A DNA stretch of 64,000 nucleotides from Bacteroidales bacterium UBA3743 (GTDB taxonomy: Bacteria; Bacteroidota; Bacteroidia; Bacteroidales; Paludibacteraceae). This document shows positions 50,760 to 58,837 of this stretch, piece by piece. Below the pieces are notes generated by a model that saw only the letters and a list, made by a program, of their open reading frames with translations, had not been told where the DNA came from and did not search any database. The stretch covers positions 2,601 to 66,600 of the forward strand of contig DFGT01000004.1 in assembly GCA_002371265.1 (NCBI GenBank), in the 5' to 3' direction. Each line of letters starts with the position of its first letter. The first letter of the stretch is position 1. The position numbers were made by a program, and so were the translations under genes.

Positions 50760-51229
50760 ACTTCAAAATCTCCGTCTTTCATTTTAGCATAAAACAGAAA
50801 GTCGAAAGGCTCTTCTTCTGTCGGCGGAGTCAAATCTTTCGCACGTGCTTCCACGCCAAAGTCGGGAATCCTCGCGTCGCCTTCTCTTTGGGCATTCCTT
50901 TTCAAGCAATCGGAAAGAATGCTTTCCATGAAAATACCTACAGTCATATAACCGTTTTGATCCGCAAGCTGGAAATATTTCTCTCTTTCCTCAGGGGAGA
51001 CGTTTGTGTTGTCGACAACGATATCCTCTTCTGATATAAACAGAGCGTGAAGCATTGCGTCTTCTCTTTCTCGAGTGCGCAGGTTGTCAAGATTGATACG
51101 TGAGAAATCTTGCAGATGTCGGGCCACAAACGTGCTTTTTCCGGACGCAGGAATACCCATCATAATGATCAATATCGGGCTGCCGTCCGCTTCCTGTCTG
51201 ATGAAATCCGTAAGCTCTTTTGGAGTCAT
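50744..51229 (-). CDS. Small P-loop kinase (polynucleotide kinase-like)
   Basis: 161 residues: Walker A GIPASGKST in LIIMMGIPASGKSTFVARHL, then INLDNLRTREREDAMLHALF and DIVVDNTNVSPEEREKYF, which has the DNTN motif typical of the T4 Pnk-like and zeta-type kinases. The C-terminus ends in residues NAEC encoded by the start of a heptamer repeat, so slippage there could alter the tail. The substrate may be RNA, DNA or a small molecule. Confidence 0.85.
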   Translation of the reverse strand: MTPKELTDFIRQEADGSPILIIMMGIPASGKSTFVARHLQDFSRINLDNLRTREREDAMLHALFISEEDIVVDNTNVSPEEREKYFQLADQNGYMTVGIFMESILSDCLKRNAQREGDARIPDFGVEARAKDLTPPTEEEPFDFLFYAKMKDGDFEVNAEC

Positions 51230-51305
51230 GGCCTTGATTATTGCTTATTTACGTATGGAGCAACGTCGAATTTTATACAATATTCGAGTTCCCAATGCTC
51301 CTAAT

Positions 51306-51488
51306 CTAATCATTTTTTGATTTGATTTTTCGATTGTTGAACTTCTCAATGATTGCGTTAAATCTGTCTTCTCTTTCTTGACTCCATTGTGTGCCAGCAA
51401 GATGCTTTGCGTTGTATTCACATTGTTCGACGAATCGTTCCGCTACTTTTCCTGTTAGAACAGGGATATTTGTCATAGGTATTGCCAT
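51306..51488 (-). CDS. Small antitoxin-like protein, 60 residues
   Basis: Reads MAIPMTNIPVLTGKVAERFV, then EQCEYNAKHLAGTQWSQERE and a Lys-rich tail. The IPVLTGKVAERF opening and helical body resemble small Bacteroidales proteins often found next to toxin-like genes, from memory only. No clear toxin follows. The next gene on the strand is the small kinase, 76 bases on. A 22-codon ORF (51245-51313) overlaps its stop but is probably chance. Confidence 0.6.
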   Translation of the reverse strand: MAIPMTNIPVLTGKVAERFVEQCEYNAKHLAGTQWSQEREDRFNAIIEKFNNRKIKSKND

Positions 51489-51570
51489 AAAATATTTTTT
51501 TTGTACGTTTTTTATTGATGCAAATATAATGCATTTTGATGAAATACAATTGAAATTTCAAATAAAAATC

Positions 51571-51638
51571 GTTCCGCTCACCCTTCGGGTTCGTGGAGGA
51601 GGAGAGGGGTTAGGGCGTTCCGCCCTTAACAATCCTCA
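51571..51638 (-). repeat. GAGGATT-family intergenic repeat, copy H (half)
   Basis: On the minus strand: GAGGATTGTTAAGGGCGGAA, CGCCCTAACCCC, then the CGAACCCGAAGGGTGAGCG stem. A short single-half copy between two minus-strand genes. Confidence 0.72.
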
Positions 51639-51663
51639 ATTTTTTCGGACAGCATAATGAAAA

Positions 51664-51693
51664 ATTGCGGTGACGAACCGTCGTCACCGCAAT
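51664..51693 (-). terminator. Terminator after the CotH-domain gene
   Basis: Perfect 13-bp stem ATTGCGGTGACGA / TCGTCACCGCAAT with a 4-base loop, 26 bases beyond the stop. Confidence 0.75.
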
Positions 51694-51718
51694 CAAATTA
51701 ATTGGATATATGTGAGAA

Positions 51719-54700
51719 TTATTGTTTTACAATCTTCGTTGCTGTGCCGTTCATCTTCAACACATACACTCCTGCTGGATAATTGTCTCCGATCTGAGTT
51801 CCAACCTCAGCCTCTCCAAATTCGACAACTTGACCGAGCATTGTTGTCACTACAAAATCTCCTTCTGCGTTGATTGTCCATGCTGTGCTTGTAGGGTTTG
51901 GATAGACGATAGTTTCCACAATTGCGTCGACCTGCTCCACATCATCAATGGTTTCAGACGAGCAGATGATGCTTCCGTTGGCTGCGTGAGGAGAAATTTT
52001 CTGCAGACCGTATGCCGCCTCATCACATTTCGCGAATATAGTCATCGCAGTGTCTCCGTCAGTGACACGTCCGTAAGAGAAGTTGCGTTCGTGAAGCTTG
52101 TATGTCATCTCGTCTATCAGTGTGTCGCCTGATGTCAACGGCAAAATCAACTGTAGTTTCTGCTCGATAGCGTCGTTTAGCTTGAAGTTCAGGTGAAGAG
52201 CACCGTTGTTTTTGCCTTTATCTGCCCAAAGCACCGCATGACCTTTTGCTGGAATGACAGAAGAAGACGAGCCGTAAGGGATTGTGGATTTGGCTCCTGC
52301 TGTCACGTTTTTGACAACCATACCAGCCAAATCAACATCGTACGCCTCGCTGTTGTAGATCTCGATCCAGTCTGGAGCGGATCCGAATTCGTCTAGAGTA
52401 GCACCGTTGGAAGCACAAACCTCGTTGATGAACAATCTTGGAATTTTGAATTCTTCGTCTTTTGTCAGCAACACTTGAATGTCTGTGCCGTATGCACTAG
52501 CACTGTCGATCACCATCGTTGTTGAAGGATCTTCAGTCAAAGTGCCGTTCACAGTCCAGTTTGCAACTTTGTATCCTAGAGGCAATCTCAATTCTACTTT
52601 CACGCGCTCACCAACGAACAAAGGTTGGCTGAACACTTCATTCTTGAATTCGTTTTTGTTGACCCAATATACATAATCAGGAGTTTCATCACCGTCGAAT
52701 TCTATTCTGACTGTGACATCCGCTAGTTCGTTTGTCAATCCTAAAAATGCGGCCAATTGTTTCTGAACGTTTGAAGGTCTGCGAGTTACGAAGTTTCGCA
52801 TATTTCTGATTTCAGAGTTGTATTTTGTTAGATTGCCGACATATCCGAAGTCTTCACATTCCATAGTAGCGCACATATCTATTTCTGTAAGTTTGGACAT
52901 GGAATCAGCAAGTGCCAGTGCTCGTTCGTTATTGAAGTATTTGTCCATCGCATACATATATCTATCGACAAACTTGTATTTGAAGTCCTCGTTTTTGATC
53001 AAACCTTCGAACAGCATTGTGTAGACTTTATCGGTTCTGGCTTTATCCCTGGTGAATGTGATCATGTTTTGAGAAACGCTTGTATGTTGAGACAAACCGA
53101 AATCTGTGTCGTAAACCATCCAACGCCATTTTCCTCCGTTTTTCTTTCTCCATACTTTGATGTTGTTGATCACCCAGTCTGTGTTGCCGACAAACTGTTC
53201 TAGAATCTGATAATCAATATATTCGTTCATATCCATCATCTCGCACATTTTGTCGAAGAAGTCTGGATCTTGGAAATGCTCGTATGCGTACTCCTGCATT
53301 GCGTAGAAATCTTCATTTGAGCCGTACTGAGCTACGTATCCAGATCCATTTACAACTTTCAAGAAATCAATCTCGTCTTCTTCGATACCGTAGTTTTGGT
53401 TGATATAAGTCTCATCCATTCTTTCTCGCAATCCCATCATGCCGTGGAATTTTCCATTTAGGAAATAAGCCACTGGCATATATGCCTGCAAATCGATGTT
53501 CATGCCTTTTGCCAAATTCTGCATGTATCCGTCGCGCCAACGAGGAAACAAGTATCCGAATCCGTTACCTCCGTTTCTCAAAGTGAGAGCCTTGTATTTC
53601 GTGTAGTCTCTGTCTGCGAAAAACTTATTGTATTGGAATTTGTTGTCTCCTGTACGTTTGTTTGTCTTGATCTTAAAACTTTTCACTCCATGAGAGCGAG
53701 AACATCCTCCCTGTAGTGCGACTTCAACCTCCTGACTGTTGACTGACTTTCCGTCGACAAAGTATTCGAAGTTTGCAGGACGATACCATTCCTGATGATA
53801 GTTGGCTTTTTTGACCTTATCCGTCGAACAGATTGTTTGTGCACCGTTTGTTCCAACTACACAACATCCCAAGGAATCACTGTAGAGATCGATGCTGTCT
53901 GCCACAATTGAGACGATTGGAAGTGTTGTCTCTCCGCATACCTCATAGTATTCACCCAAATACAGATATGATGCTGTAGCAACGTCGCTCCAAAGCACCC
54001 CGTCTTTGAATGCTTTTGCTCGGATGATCGTGTTGTCGGAAACTTCAATAGGTGCTGTGTATTCAATGCCTTTTTGCAATGTTGGGATGCTTCCATCTAG
54101 AGTGTAGTAGATTTTCGCACCTTCTGTCTTACACGACAATTCCACTGTCGCAGTGTTGCCGGCTCCGATCAATCCAGATGGGGTCCCTCCAAACACTGGT
54201 TTTGCCACTCTCTCTCCGATCTTATATGCTACTCCATTTTTCGCTCCTGGAGTAGGCTCCATATAACCCTCTTTTGAATAAGAGACGTGAGGGTATTGTA
54301 CAGGATACGAAATGGATATCGTGTCTCCTTTGCCAGTTGCAAAAATCAGCTCTCCTGCATCAGAAGTTAATTTTTTCTGCACGCTTCCTACGTAAAGAGG
54401 ATGCACGTTCTTGGCTGTCTCGCTGGATGTCTCTTCCTTTCCGAAAAACATCACGCTGTAGCCTGTAGGCAGAATGTGAGTCTTGGCAAGTTTGAAATAC
54501 CAGTTCTCTTTGCCCTCCTTCAGATTTTTTATGAACCAACCATTTAGGTCGACAGGTTCGCCGTCGTTGTAGAATTCAACATAGCCATTGTAGTCGAACT
54601 TGTCGCTCACTGTTGTGGCGATGTTGCTCGGCATAATCTCTGTGATGGTCACAGAAGCGGAGGCTGTAATAGCTGTCGCAGCTAATGTTGTTGAGATTAG

Positions 54701-54739
54701 CGGCTTTAACATTTTTGTAAAACTGTAAATTTGTTTCAT
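51719..54739 (-). CDS. CotH kinase-domain secreted protein with T9SS type A signal
   Basis: 1006 residues. After a signal peptide (MKQIYSFTKMLKPLISTTLA...) come a lamin-tail domain (about 30-160), a chitobiase-like segment (KIYYTLDGSIPTLQKG), the CotH spore-coat kinase-like domain with GKFHGMMGLRERMDETYIN and WRWMVYDTDFGLSQ, a second lamin-tail domain (FINEVCASNGATLDEFGSAPDWIEIYN), and a C-terminal YPNPTSTAW...GVYVLKMNG sorting tail. CotH domains phosphorylate proteins in spores; here the target is unknown. A frame 21 bases longer exists, but the -7 box at 54769 favours 54739. Confidence 0.88.
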   Translation of the reverse strand: MKQIYSFTKMLKPLISTTLAATAITASASVTITEIMPSNIATTVSDKFDYNGYVEFYNDGEPVDLNGWFIKNLKEGKENWYFKLAKTHILPTGYSVMFFGKEETSSETAKNVHPLYVGSVQKKLTSDAGELIFATGKGDTISISYPVQYPHVSYSKEGYMEPTPGAKNGVAYKIGERVAKPVFGGTPSGLIGAGNTATVELSCKTEGAKIYYTLDGSIPTLQKGIEYTAPIEVSDNTIIRAKAFKDGVLWSDVATASYLYLGEYYEVCGETTLPIVSIVADSIDLYSDSLGCCVVGTNGAQTICSTDKVKKANYHQEWYRPANFEYFVDGKSVNSQEVEVALQGGCSRSHGVKSFKIKTNKRTGDNKFQYNKFFADRDYTKYKALTLRNGGNGFGYLFPRWRDGYMQNLAKGMNIDLQAYMPVAYFLNGKFHGMMGLRERMDETYINQNYGIEEDEIDFLKVVNGSGYVAQYGSNEDFYAMQEYAYEHFQDPDFFDKMCEMMDMNEYIDYQILEQFVGNTDWVINNIKVWRKKNGGKWRWMVYDTDFGLSQHTSVSQNMITFTRDKARTDKVYTMLFEGLIKNEDFKYKFVDRYMYAMDKYFNNERALALADSMSKLTEIDMCATMECEDFGYVGNLTKYNSEIRNMRNFVTRRPSNVQKQLAAFLGLTNELADVTVRIEFDGDETPDYVYWVNKNEFKNEVFSQPLFVGERVKVELRLPLGYKVANWTVNGTLTEDPSTTMVIDSASAYGTDIQVLLTKDEEFKIPRLFINEVCASNGATLDEFGSAPDWIEIYNSEAYDVDLAGMVVKNVTAGAKSTIPYGSSSSVIPAKGHAVLWADKGKNNGALHLNFKLNDAIEQKLQLILPLTSGDTLIDEMTYKLHERNFSYGRVTDGDTAMTIFAKCDEAAYGLQKISPHAANGSIICSSETIDDVEQVDAIVETIVYPNPTSTAWTINAEGDFVVTTMLGQVVEFGEAEVGTQIGDNYPAGVYVLKMNGTATKIVKQ

Positions 54740-54768
54740 ATCCCTTTCTTTTGTTATCAACGTTGGGG

Positions 54769-54776
54769 CAAAAGTA
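54769..54776 (-). promoter_or_regulatory. Candidate -7 box for the CotH-domain gene
   Basis: TACTTTTG on the minus strand; only 8 bases from the longer start at 54760, so the start at 54739 is better. Confidence 0.55.
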
Positions 54777-54887
54777 AGAAAAAAAACAAATAGATTCGAT
54801 TTTGTCGTAAAAAAAGTGGATTTTGTCTATAAAATAAAGTATCTTTTGTTTGTTGATTTGAAATTCGTCGATAAAAATGAAGTGATC

Positions 54888-55139
54888 CTACATTGCCAAA
54901 ATTCGTTTTTTCGCTGTTATAATAGTAAATGAATATGAGTTGACGGTGATGATCTCACCATCAGATTCCGCATACCAATTTTTCCCTTGTTTGGTGATGA
55001 CGCAGTTGTCTCGAAGAATCACGTCGACACAATATTTCACTACATCGGTGTCGTCTGTAAGTGTCAGATTACGGCGTATGCGATCTTTGCCCATTTCGGT
55101 GGTGTGGATTAGGGAGATGTTTTCCAATAAATCATTCAT
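54888..55139 (-). CDS. DUF3781 family protein
   Basis: 83 residues: MNDLLENISLIHTTEMGKDRIRRNLTL, then VVKYCVDVILRDNCVITKQGKNWYAESDGEIITVNSYSFTIITAKK. The HTTEMGxxRIRRNL and GKNWY...ITVN-SFTIITA blocks mark the DUF3781 family. Cytosolic and small; function unknown. It lies 56 bases after the acyl-CoA ligase gene. Confidence 0.85.
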   Translation of the reverse strand: MNDLLENISLIHTTEMGKDRIRRNLTLTDDTDVVKYCVDVILRDNCVITKQGKNWYAESDGEIITVNSYSFTIITAKKRILAM

Positions 55140-55195
55140 GATGGTGAGAAAATGTTTATAAATGAAGGGGCGAGTCGTGAGCCCGCCCCTTCAAA

Positions 55196-57115
55196 TTATA
55201 ATTTTGATATTGAATCCAAATTTTTGTCGTTGAAGATATTCTTTCCTTCTGTAGTCATCAAGAAATCGATCAGATCTGCATATTTCTCGCAAACTTTTGG
55301 TCGTACCATCTTCATTGTTGAGTTGAGCATGTGGTTGGCTTCTGTGAACCCTTCGCTCAACACACCCATAGTGGCTGGCAACCAGCGTTCTGGATGTAAT
55401 CCTGCGTATTTGCCACCCTTACGCATCTGGCAAATCTCGTTCCAAAGCATCTCTGTTGCGATCTTTTGATTTTCTGGTTTGGTGAGGTCTCCATGACTGT
55501 GCTCTTCCAAACGGGCTTTCAGTGCTGGTGTGTTTGGCACAATAAGGGCTATGGTGTATGGCGACTGGTTGTTGTAGAGCATGCATTGTTCGATAATCGG
55601 AGACAATTCCACGATGCTTTCTTCAATTCCCTCAGGAGAGTATTTCTCTCCGTCGCTAGAGATAAGCAGACTCTTGAAGCGTCCAAGCACTTGTAGGAAT
55701 CCGTCTGGGTCAATGTAGCCCATGTCTCCCGTGTGTAGCCATCCGTCGACGATGGTCTCTTGAGTGGCTGTCTCGTTTTTCCAATATCCTTTCATCACAT
55801 TGCCTCCCTTGATCACGATCTCTCCCTTCTCTCCGTTTGGCAGAATCTTTCCGTCGGCATCACAGATGGTGATATCCATAAACTTGACGGGAGTGCCGGA
55901 ACTTCCGAACTTGGCTCGTCCGCTAACGTTGGAACTGATCACTGGTGATGCCTCGCTCAATCCGTAGCCCTGGAAAATAGGGATGCCGACAGACATGAAG
56001 AATCGTTGAAGCTCTACATCAAGCAGCGCGCCTCCTCCGATGAAGTATTGCAGACGTCCGCCGAAATTCTCACGTATCTTGCTCATCAAGATCTTGTCGC
56101 CAAGCCATACGAGTGGTTTACGCAAGAAACTCAAGCCTGAGCCTCTGTGGAAATAGTCTTTATTATATGCGTAGGCATTTTTGCGGAAGAATTCGAACAT
56201 CTTCCATGCGAAGTCGCCTTTTGCTTTTACTCCCGACTCGATGTTTTTCCTGAATGCTTTCGACAATGCCGGCACACTCATCATCAGTGTCGGACGTACC
56301 TCTTTGATCGCCTGAGGAATAAGTTTCAATGTCTCCATAGGGGTCTTGCCGATAATCTGCGACGCGATTGTCGCTCCATAGTAGATGAAGCAGTACAGAC
56401 ATGTGGTGTGGGCAAAACTGTGGTCCCAAGGTAGAATGGTCAGAGTGATGTCGCTTGTAGATATCTTCACGAGAGAAGCCGACTGAAGAGTGTTCGACAC
56501 GTAGTTGTGGTGTGTCAGCATGATGCCCTTTGGATCGGACGTCGTGCCGCTGGTGTAGCTGATGTTCACCATGTCGTCTTTGTCGATGGATGCGATAAGA
56601 GCGTCCAAATGGGCCGCATTGTCGGAGTCTTTAAGCCATTCCGCACCCTCTTTGATAATCTTGTCGTAGGTGGCAACTCCGTCACTTAATGCATCACAGT
56701 TGTCGAGATGGATCAAAGTGATGCCTTCCGGGCCGAACCCCACGTCGGCAAGACGCTTGGCTTGAGGGGCAGAAAGAATCAGATAGCGAGCTCCAGAGTG
56801 CGCGAGGCGGAATGACACTTCTCCCTCCACATTCAGCTTAATGGACAGTGGCACGTTCACAGCTTTAGCCATAAGCATACCGAGCTCTGTTATCAGCCAT
56901 TCGCGTCGCCCCTCACTCATAAGAGCGATACGGTCGCCCGGCTTTACACCCATTTTGATTAGACCTGCCGCAAAATGACGGGCTTGCTGTTTCACCTGAG
57001 TGAATGTCAGACTTTCCCATTTGCCGTTTCTTTTGTCAAGAGTAAGTGTGTTATTTGGAAACAACTTGACGCCTCTGTCAAGAAGATCTATGATGTTTTC
57101 TAGTTTTTCAGCCAT
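55196..57115 (-). CDS. Long-chain fatty acid--CoA ligase
   Basis: 639 residues of the AMP-forming acyl-CoA synthetase family, which activates fatty acids with ATP and CoA. NISYTSGTTSDPKGIMLTHHN is the ATP-binding P-loop; GYGLSEASPVISSN is the acid-adenylation motif; GWLHTGDMGYIDPDGFLQVLGRFKSLLISSDGEKYSPEGIEE carries the hinge and catalytic Lys region. The chosen start MAEKLENIIDLLD is supported by a -7 box at 57152 that overlaps the longer frame's start at 57154. Confidence 0.93.
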   Translation of the reverse strand: MAEKLENIIDLLDRGVKLFPNNTLTLDKRNGKWESLTFTQVKQQARHFAAGLIKMGVKPGDRIALMSEGRREWLITELGMLMAKAVNVPLSIKLNVEGEVSFRLAHSGARYLILSAPQAKRLADVGFGPEGITLIHLDNCDALSDGVATYDKIIKEGAEWLKDSDNAAHLDALIASIDKDDMVNISYTSGTTSDPKGIMLTHHNYVSNTLQSASLVKISTSDITLTILPWDHSFAHTTCLYCFIYYGATIASQIIGKTPMETLKLIPQAIKEVRPTLMMSVPALSKAFRKNIESGVKAKGDFAWKMFEFFRKNAYAYNKDYFHRGSGLSFLRKPLVWLGDKILMSKIRENFGGRLQYFIGGGALLDVELQRFFMSVGIPIFQGYGLSEASPVISSNVSGRAKFGSSGTPVKFMDITICDADGKILPNGEKGEIVIKGGNVMKGYWKNETATQETIVDGWLHTGDMGYIDPDGFLQVLGRFKSLLISSDGEKYSPEGIEESIVELSPIIEQCMLYNNQSPYTIALIVPNTPALKARLEEHSHGDLTKPENQKIATEMLWNEICQMRKGGKYAGLHPERWLPATMGVLSEGFTEANHMLNSTMKMVRPKVCEKYADLIDFLMTTEGKNIFNDKNLDSISKL

Positions 57116-57151
57116 AAGTATCTGATGTGAATAATGAAAATCCTTACGCAT

Positions 57152-57159
57152 CAAATATA
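57152..57159 (-). promoter_or_regulatory. Candidate -7 box for the acyl-CoA ligase
   Basis: TATATTTG on the minus strand, 36 bases before ATG 57115. Confidence 0.5.
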
Positions 57160-57274
57160 AGAATTAATTCATAATTAACAATGCATAATGCATAATTGTT
57201 GCCGTCGCATTAATGCAATTTTACAAATAAGAAGGCGGCCTTTTATGATTTATGCCCGACTTCTTCTTTGGTTT

Positions 57275-57631
57275 TCATGCTTTCATTCGGCTAAAGTCGA
57301 TTTCCCATAAGAAATTCTCTTTTTGGGAAGCATCGGTAATGTCCTCTATGTATTTGATGGCTGTATCGCAACTTCTTTTCAAATGTGAATATGGATTTTC
57401 ATTCTCTATCTCGTCGCAGGTCCACCATGCACAGCCTACTTCACAATCATTTCCATTAAGTATCCATAAAGATAATCCGGTGACAGGAAAAAAATCTTCT
57501 CTTAGATAATTAATTATTTTGATAGCCTCTTCTTTGGGAAACACGAATGTATCAACATCAGAGCAAAAATATTCTTTTAATGAGTAATATCTGTTGATGT
57601 TTGTCTCTTTGATTGCTTTTTCTATTTCCAT
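57275..57631 (-). CDS. Imm40-like protein, possible orphan immunity protein
   Basis: 118 residues: MEIEKAIKETNINRYYSLKE, then FVFPKEEAIKIINYLREDFFPVTGLSLWIL, WWTCDEIE and SHLKRSCDTAIKYIED. The order (E-A-hydrophobic-x-I helix, strand with V-T/L-G, Trp-rich strand, then A-x-KYIE helix) is like immunity protein 40 of polymorphic toxin systems, judged by pattern only. No toxin is nearby. It may neutralise a toxin from a neighbour cell, or be unrelated. It lies among intergenic repeats. Confidence 0.55.
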   Translation of the reverse strand: MEIEKAIKETNINRYYSLKEYFCSDVDTFVFPKEEAIKIINYLREDFFPVTGLSLWILNGNDCEVGCAWWTCDEIENENPYSHLKRSCDTAIKYIEDITDASQKENFLWEIDFSRMKA

Positions 57632-57666
57632 ACTCAAATAAATTAAATTTAATGTCAAATCGATGA

Positions 57667-57870
57667 AATTAAAAAATAGGAGAAAAATGATAGTTGGAGT
57701 GTCATGAATGAGGATTGTTAAGGGCGGAACGCCCTAACCCTCTCCTAACGTGCGAGCCGTAGGCGAGCACATATATTTTAATAGAAGCACAATGATTGCG
57801 TTTTGACCGCTCATCCTTGCGGATTCGCGGAGAGAGGGGAAGTTAGGGCGTTCCGCCCTTAACAATCCTC
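57667..57870. repeat. GAGGATT-family intergenic repeat, copy I (two facing halves)
   Basis: Lead-in AAAAAATAGGAGAAAAATGA and TAGTTGGAG, GAGGATTGTTAAGGGCGGAA head, CGAGCCGTAGGCGAGCAC, then an inverted half ending CCGCCCTTAACAATCCTC. Together with AT-rich sequence it fills the 433-base gap before the tRNAs. Confidence 0.72.
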
Positions 57871-58022
57871 GTAAAACTCAGTCATAATAGGAGTATTATA
57901 ATTCGTCGAATTCACGTTAAATTTAATCGGCATCTCATTATTTTTGAAGAGGCATTCTAAAATTCGACGCATTAAATTGAGTCTTCTCCGTCAAAACAGA
58001 TTTCCCTTTTTGTTGAATATCA

Positions 58023-58063
58023 ATAAAAAAAAGGCTTTCAAAACCGAAGTTTCAAAAGCCTTT
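58023..58063 (-). terminator. Terminator after the tRNA pair
   Basis: Stem AAAGGCTTT / AAAGCCTTT beginning two bases past the tRNA 3' end, with a run of eight Ts on the minus strand. Confidence 0.85.
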
Positions 58064-58064
58064 G

Positions 58065-58138
58065 TGACCCGTATAGGATTCAAACCTATAACCTTTTGAT
58101 CCGTAGTCAAATACTCTATTCAGTTGAGCTAACGGGCC
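58065..58138 (-). tRNA. tRNA-Arg (ACG), copy 2
   Basis: 74 bases folding into a full cloverleaf: acceptor GGCCCGT / ACGGGTC, anticodon stem TTTGA / TCAAA around loop CTACGGA (anticodon ACG), T-stem ATAGG / CCTAT. No CCA is encoded. Decodes CGU, CGC and CGA through inosine. Lies 13 bases after a sister copy. Confidence 0.93.
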
Positions 58139-58151
58139 ATTCCTTTTTTTG

Positions 58152-58225
58152 TGACCCATACAGGATTCAAACCTGTAACCTTTTGATCCGTAGTCAAATA
58201 CTCTATTCAGTTGAGCTAATGGGCC
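58152..58225 (-). tRNA. tRNA-Arg (ACG), copy 1
   Basis: 74 bases, same anticodon ACG. Differs from the other copy in two stem pairs, each compensated: acceptor A-T for G-C at pair 6 (GGCCCAT / ATGGGTC) and ACAGG / CCTGT in the T-stem. No encoded CCA. Confidence 0.93.
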
Positions 58226-58348
58226 AATTACAACCACTTTTTTGTGAATTGCGGTGCAAAGGTATGGAAAAAATTAGTAAAACAAAACAAAAAACGAGAT
58301 TTTTTATGTTGGGCAACAAAATTTTATATGATTCCGCCATTATTTTTC

Positions 58349-58356
58349 TATTTTTG
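58349..58356 (+). promoter_or_regulatory. Candidate -7 box for exported protein
   Basis: TATTTTTG, 17 bases before ATG 58373; excludes the longer frame starting at 58244. Confidence 0.5.
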
Positions 58357-58372
58357 TCGCATGATTGAAAAA

Positions 58373-58801
58373 ATGAGACATCTATTATTTTTTATAATGC
58401 TTTTGTGTGCGACTCTGGATATCGCCGCACAATCTAATATCTCTGAATATTCTCTTCAGGTGGTCTACAAGAAGGGTGATGCGTCAGTATTTCGTGCCAC
58501 GAAGGAGAATGAGGAAAAGTATGTCGTTAAAATACAGCAGAGTAGGGTGAAGGCTATGTATATCTCTCTTGGCACCAGGGGCGACGCTGTGGTCACTCTG
58601 CAAAGTTTCATCGACAGACCGAAAGAGTTTCGTGTTTTATATAAACTAGATAATCCGTCTAACAATCTGGCAGGCTATTTTCTCAAACAGTCGAACGCCG
58701 CTACTCTTGTCAGATTCTACGAAGGTTTGGATCTCAACAATTACGGAGTTGTGCCGTTGAGGAATTTGAAGAAGATAGTCAGGTGGCTTAAAGAAGAATA
58801 G
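58373..58801 (+). CDS. Exported protein of unknown function
   Basis: 142 residues: MRHLLFFIMLLCATLDIAAQ is a signal peptide ending AAQ, and the mature part SNISEYSLQVVYKKGDASVF is followed by mixed beta strands such as YVVKIQQSRVKAMYISLGTRGDAVVTLQSF and a helical basic end LRNLKKIVRWLKEE. No family is recognised. It stands alone between the tRNA pair and a convergent gene. Start chosen by promoter and signal peptide; Met at 58361 is an alternative but is very near the -7 box. Confidence 0.72.
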   Translation: MRHLLFFIMLLCATLDIAAQSNISEYSLQVVYKKGDASVFRATKENEEKYVVKIQQSRVKAMYISLGTRGDAVVTLQSFIDRPKEFRVLYKLDNPSNNLAGYFLKQSNAATLVRFYEGLDLNNYGVVPLRNLKKIVRWLKEE

Positions 58802-58837
58802 TTTTTAGTTGGAATGCTAGGGTTGGGGCAGTCTTCT

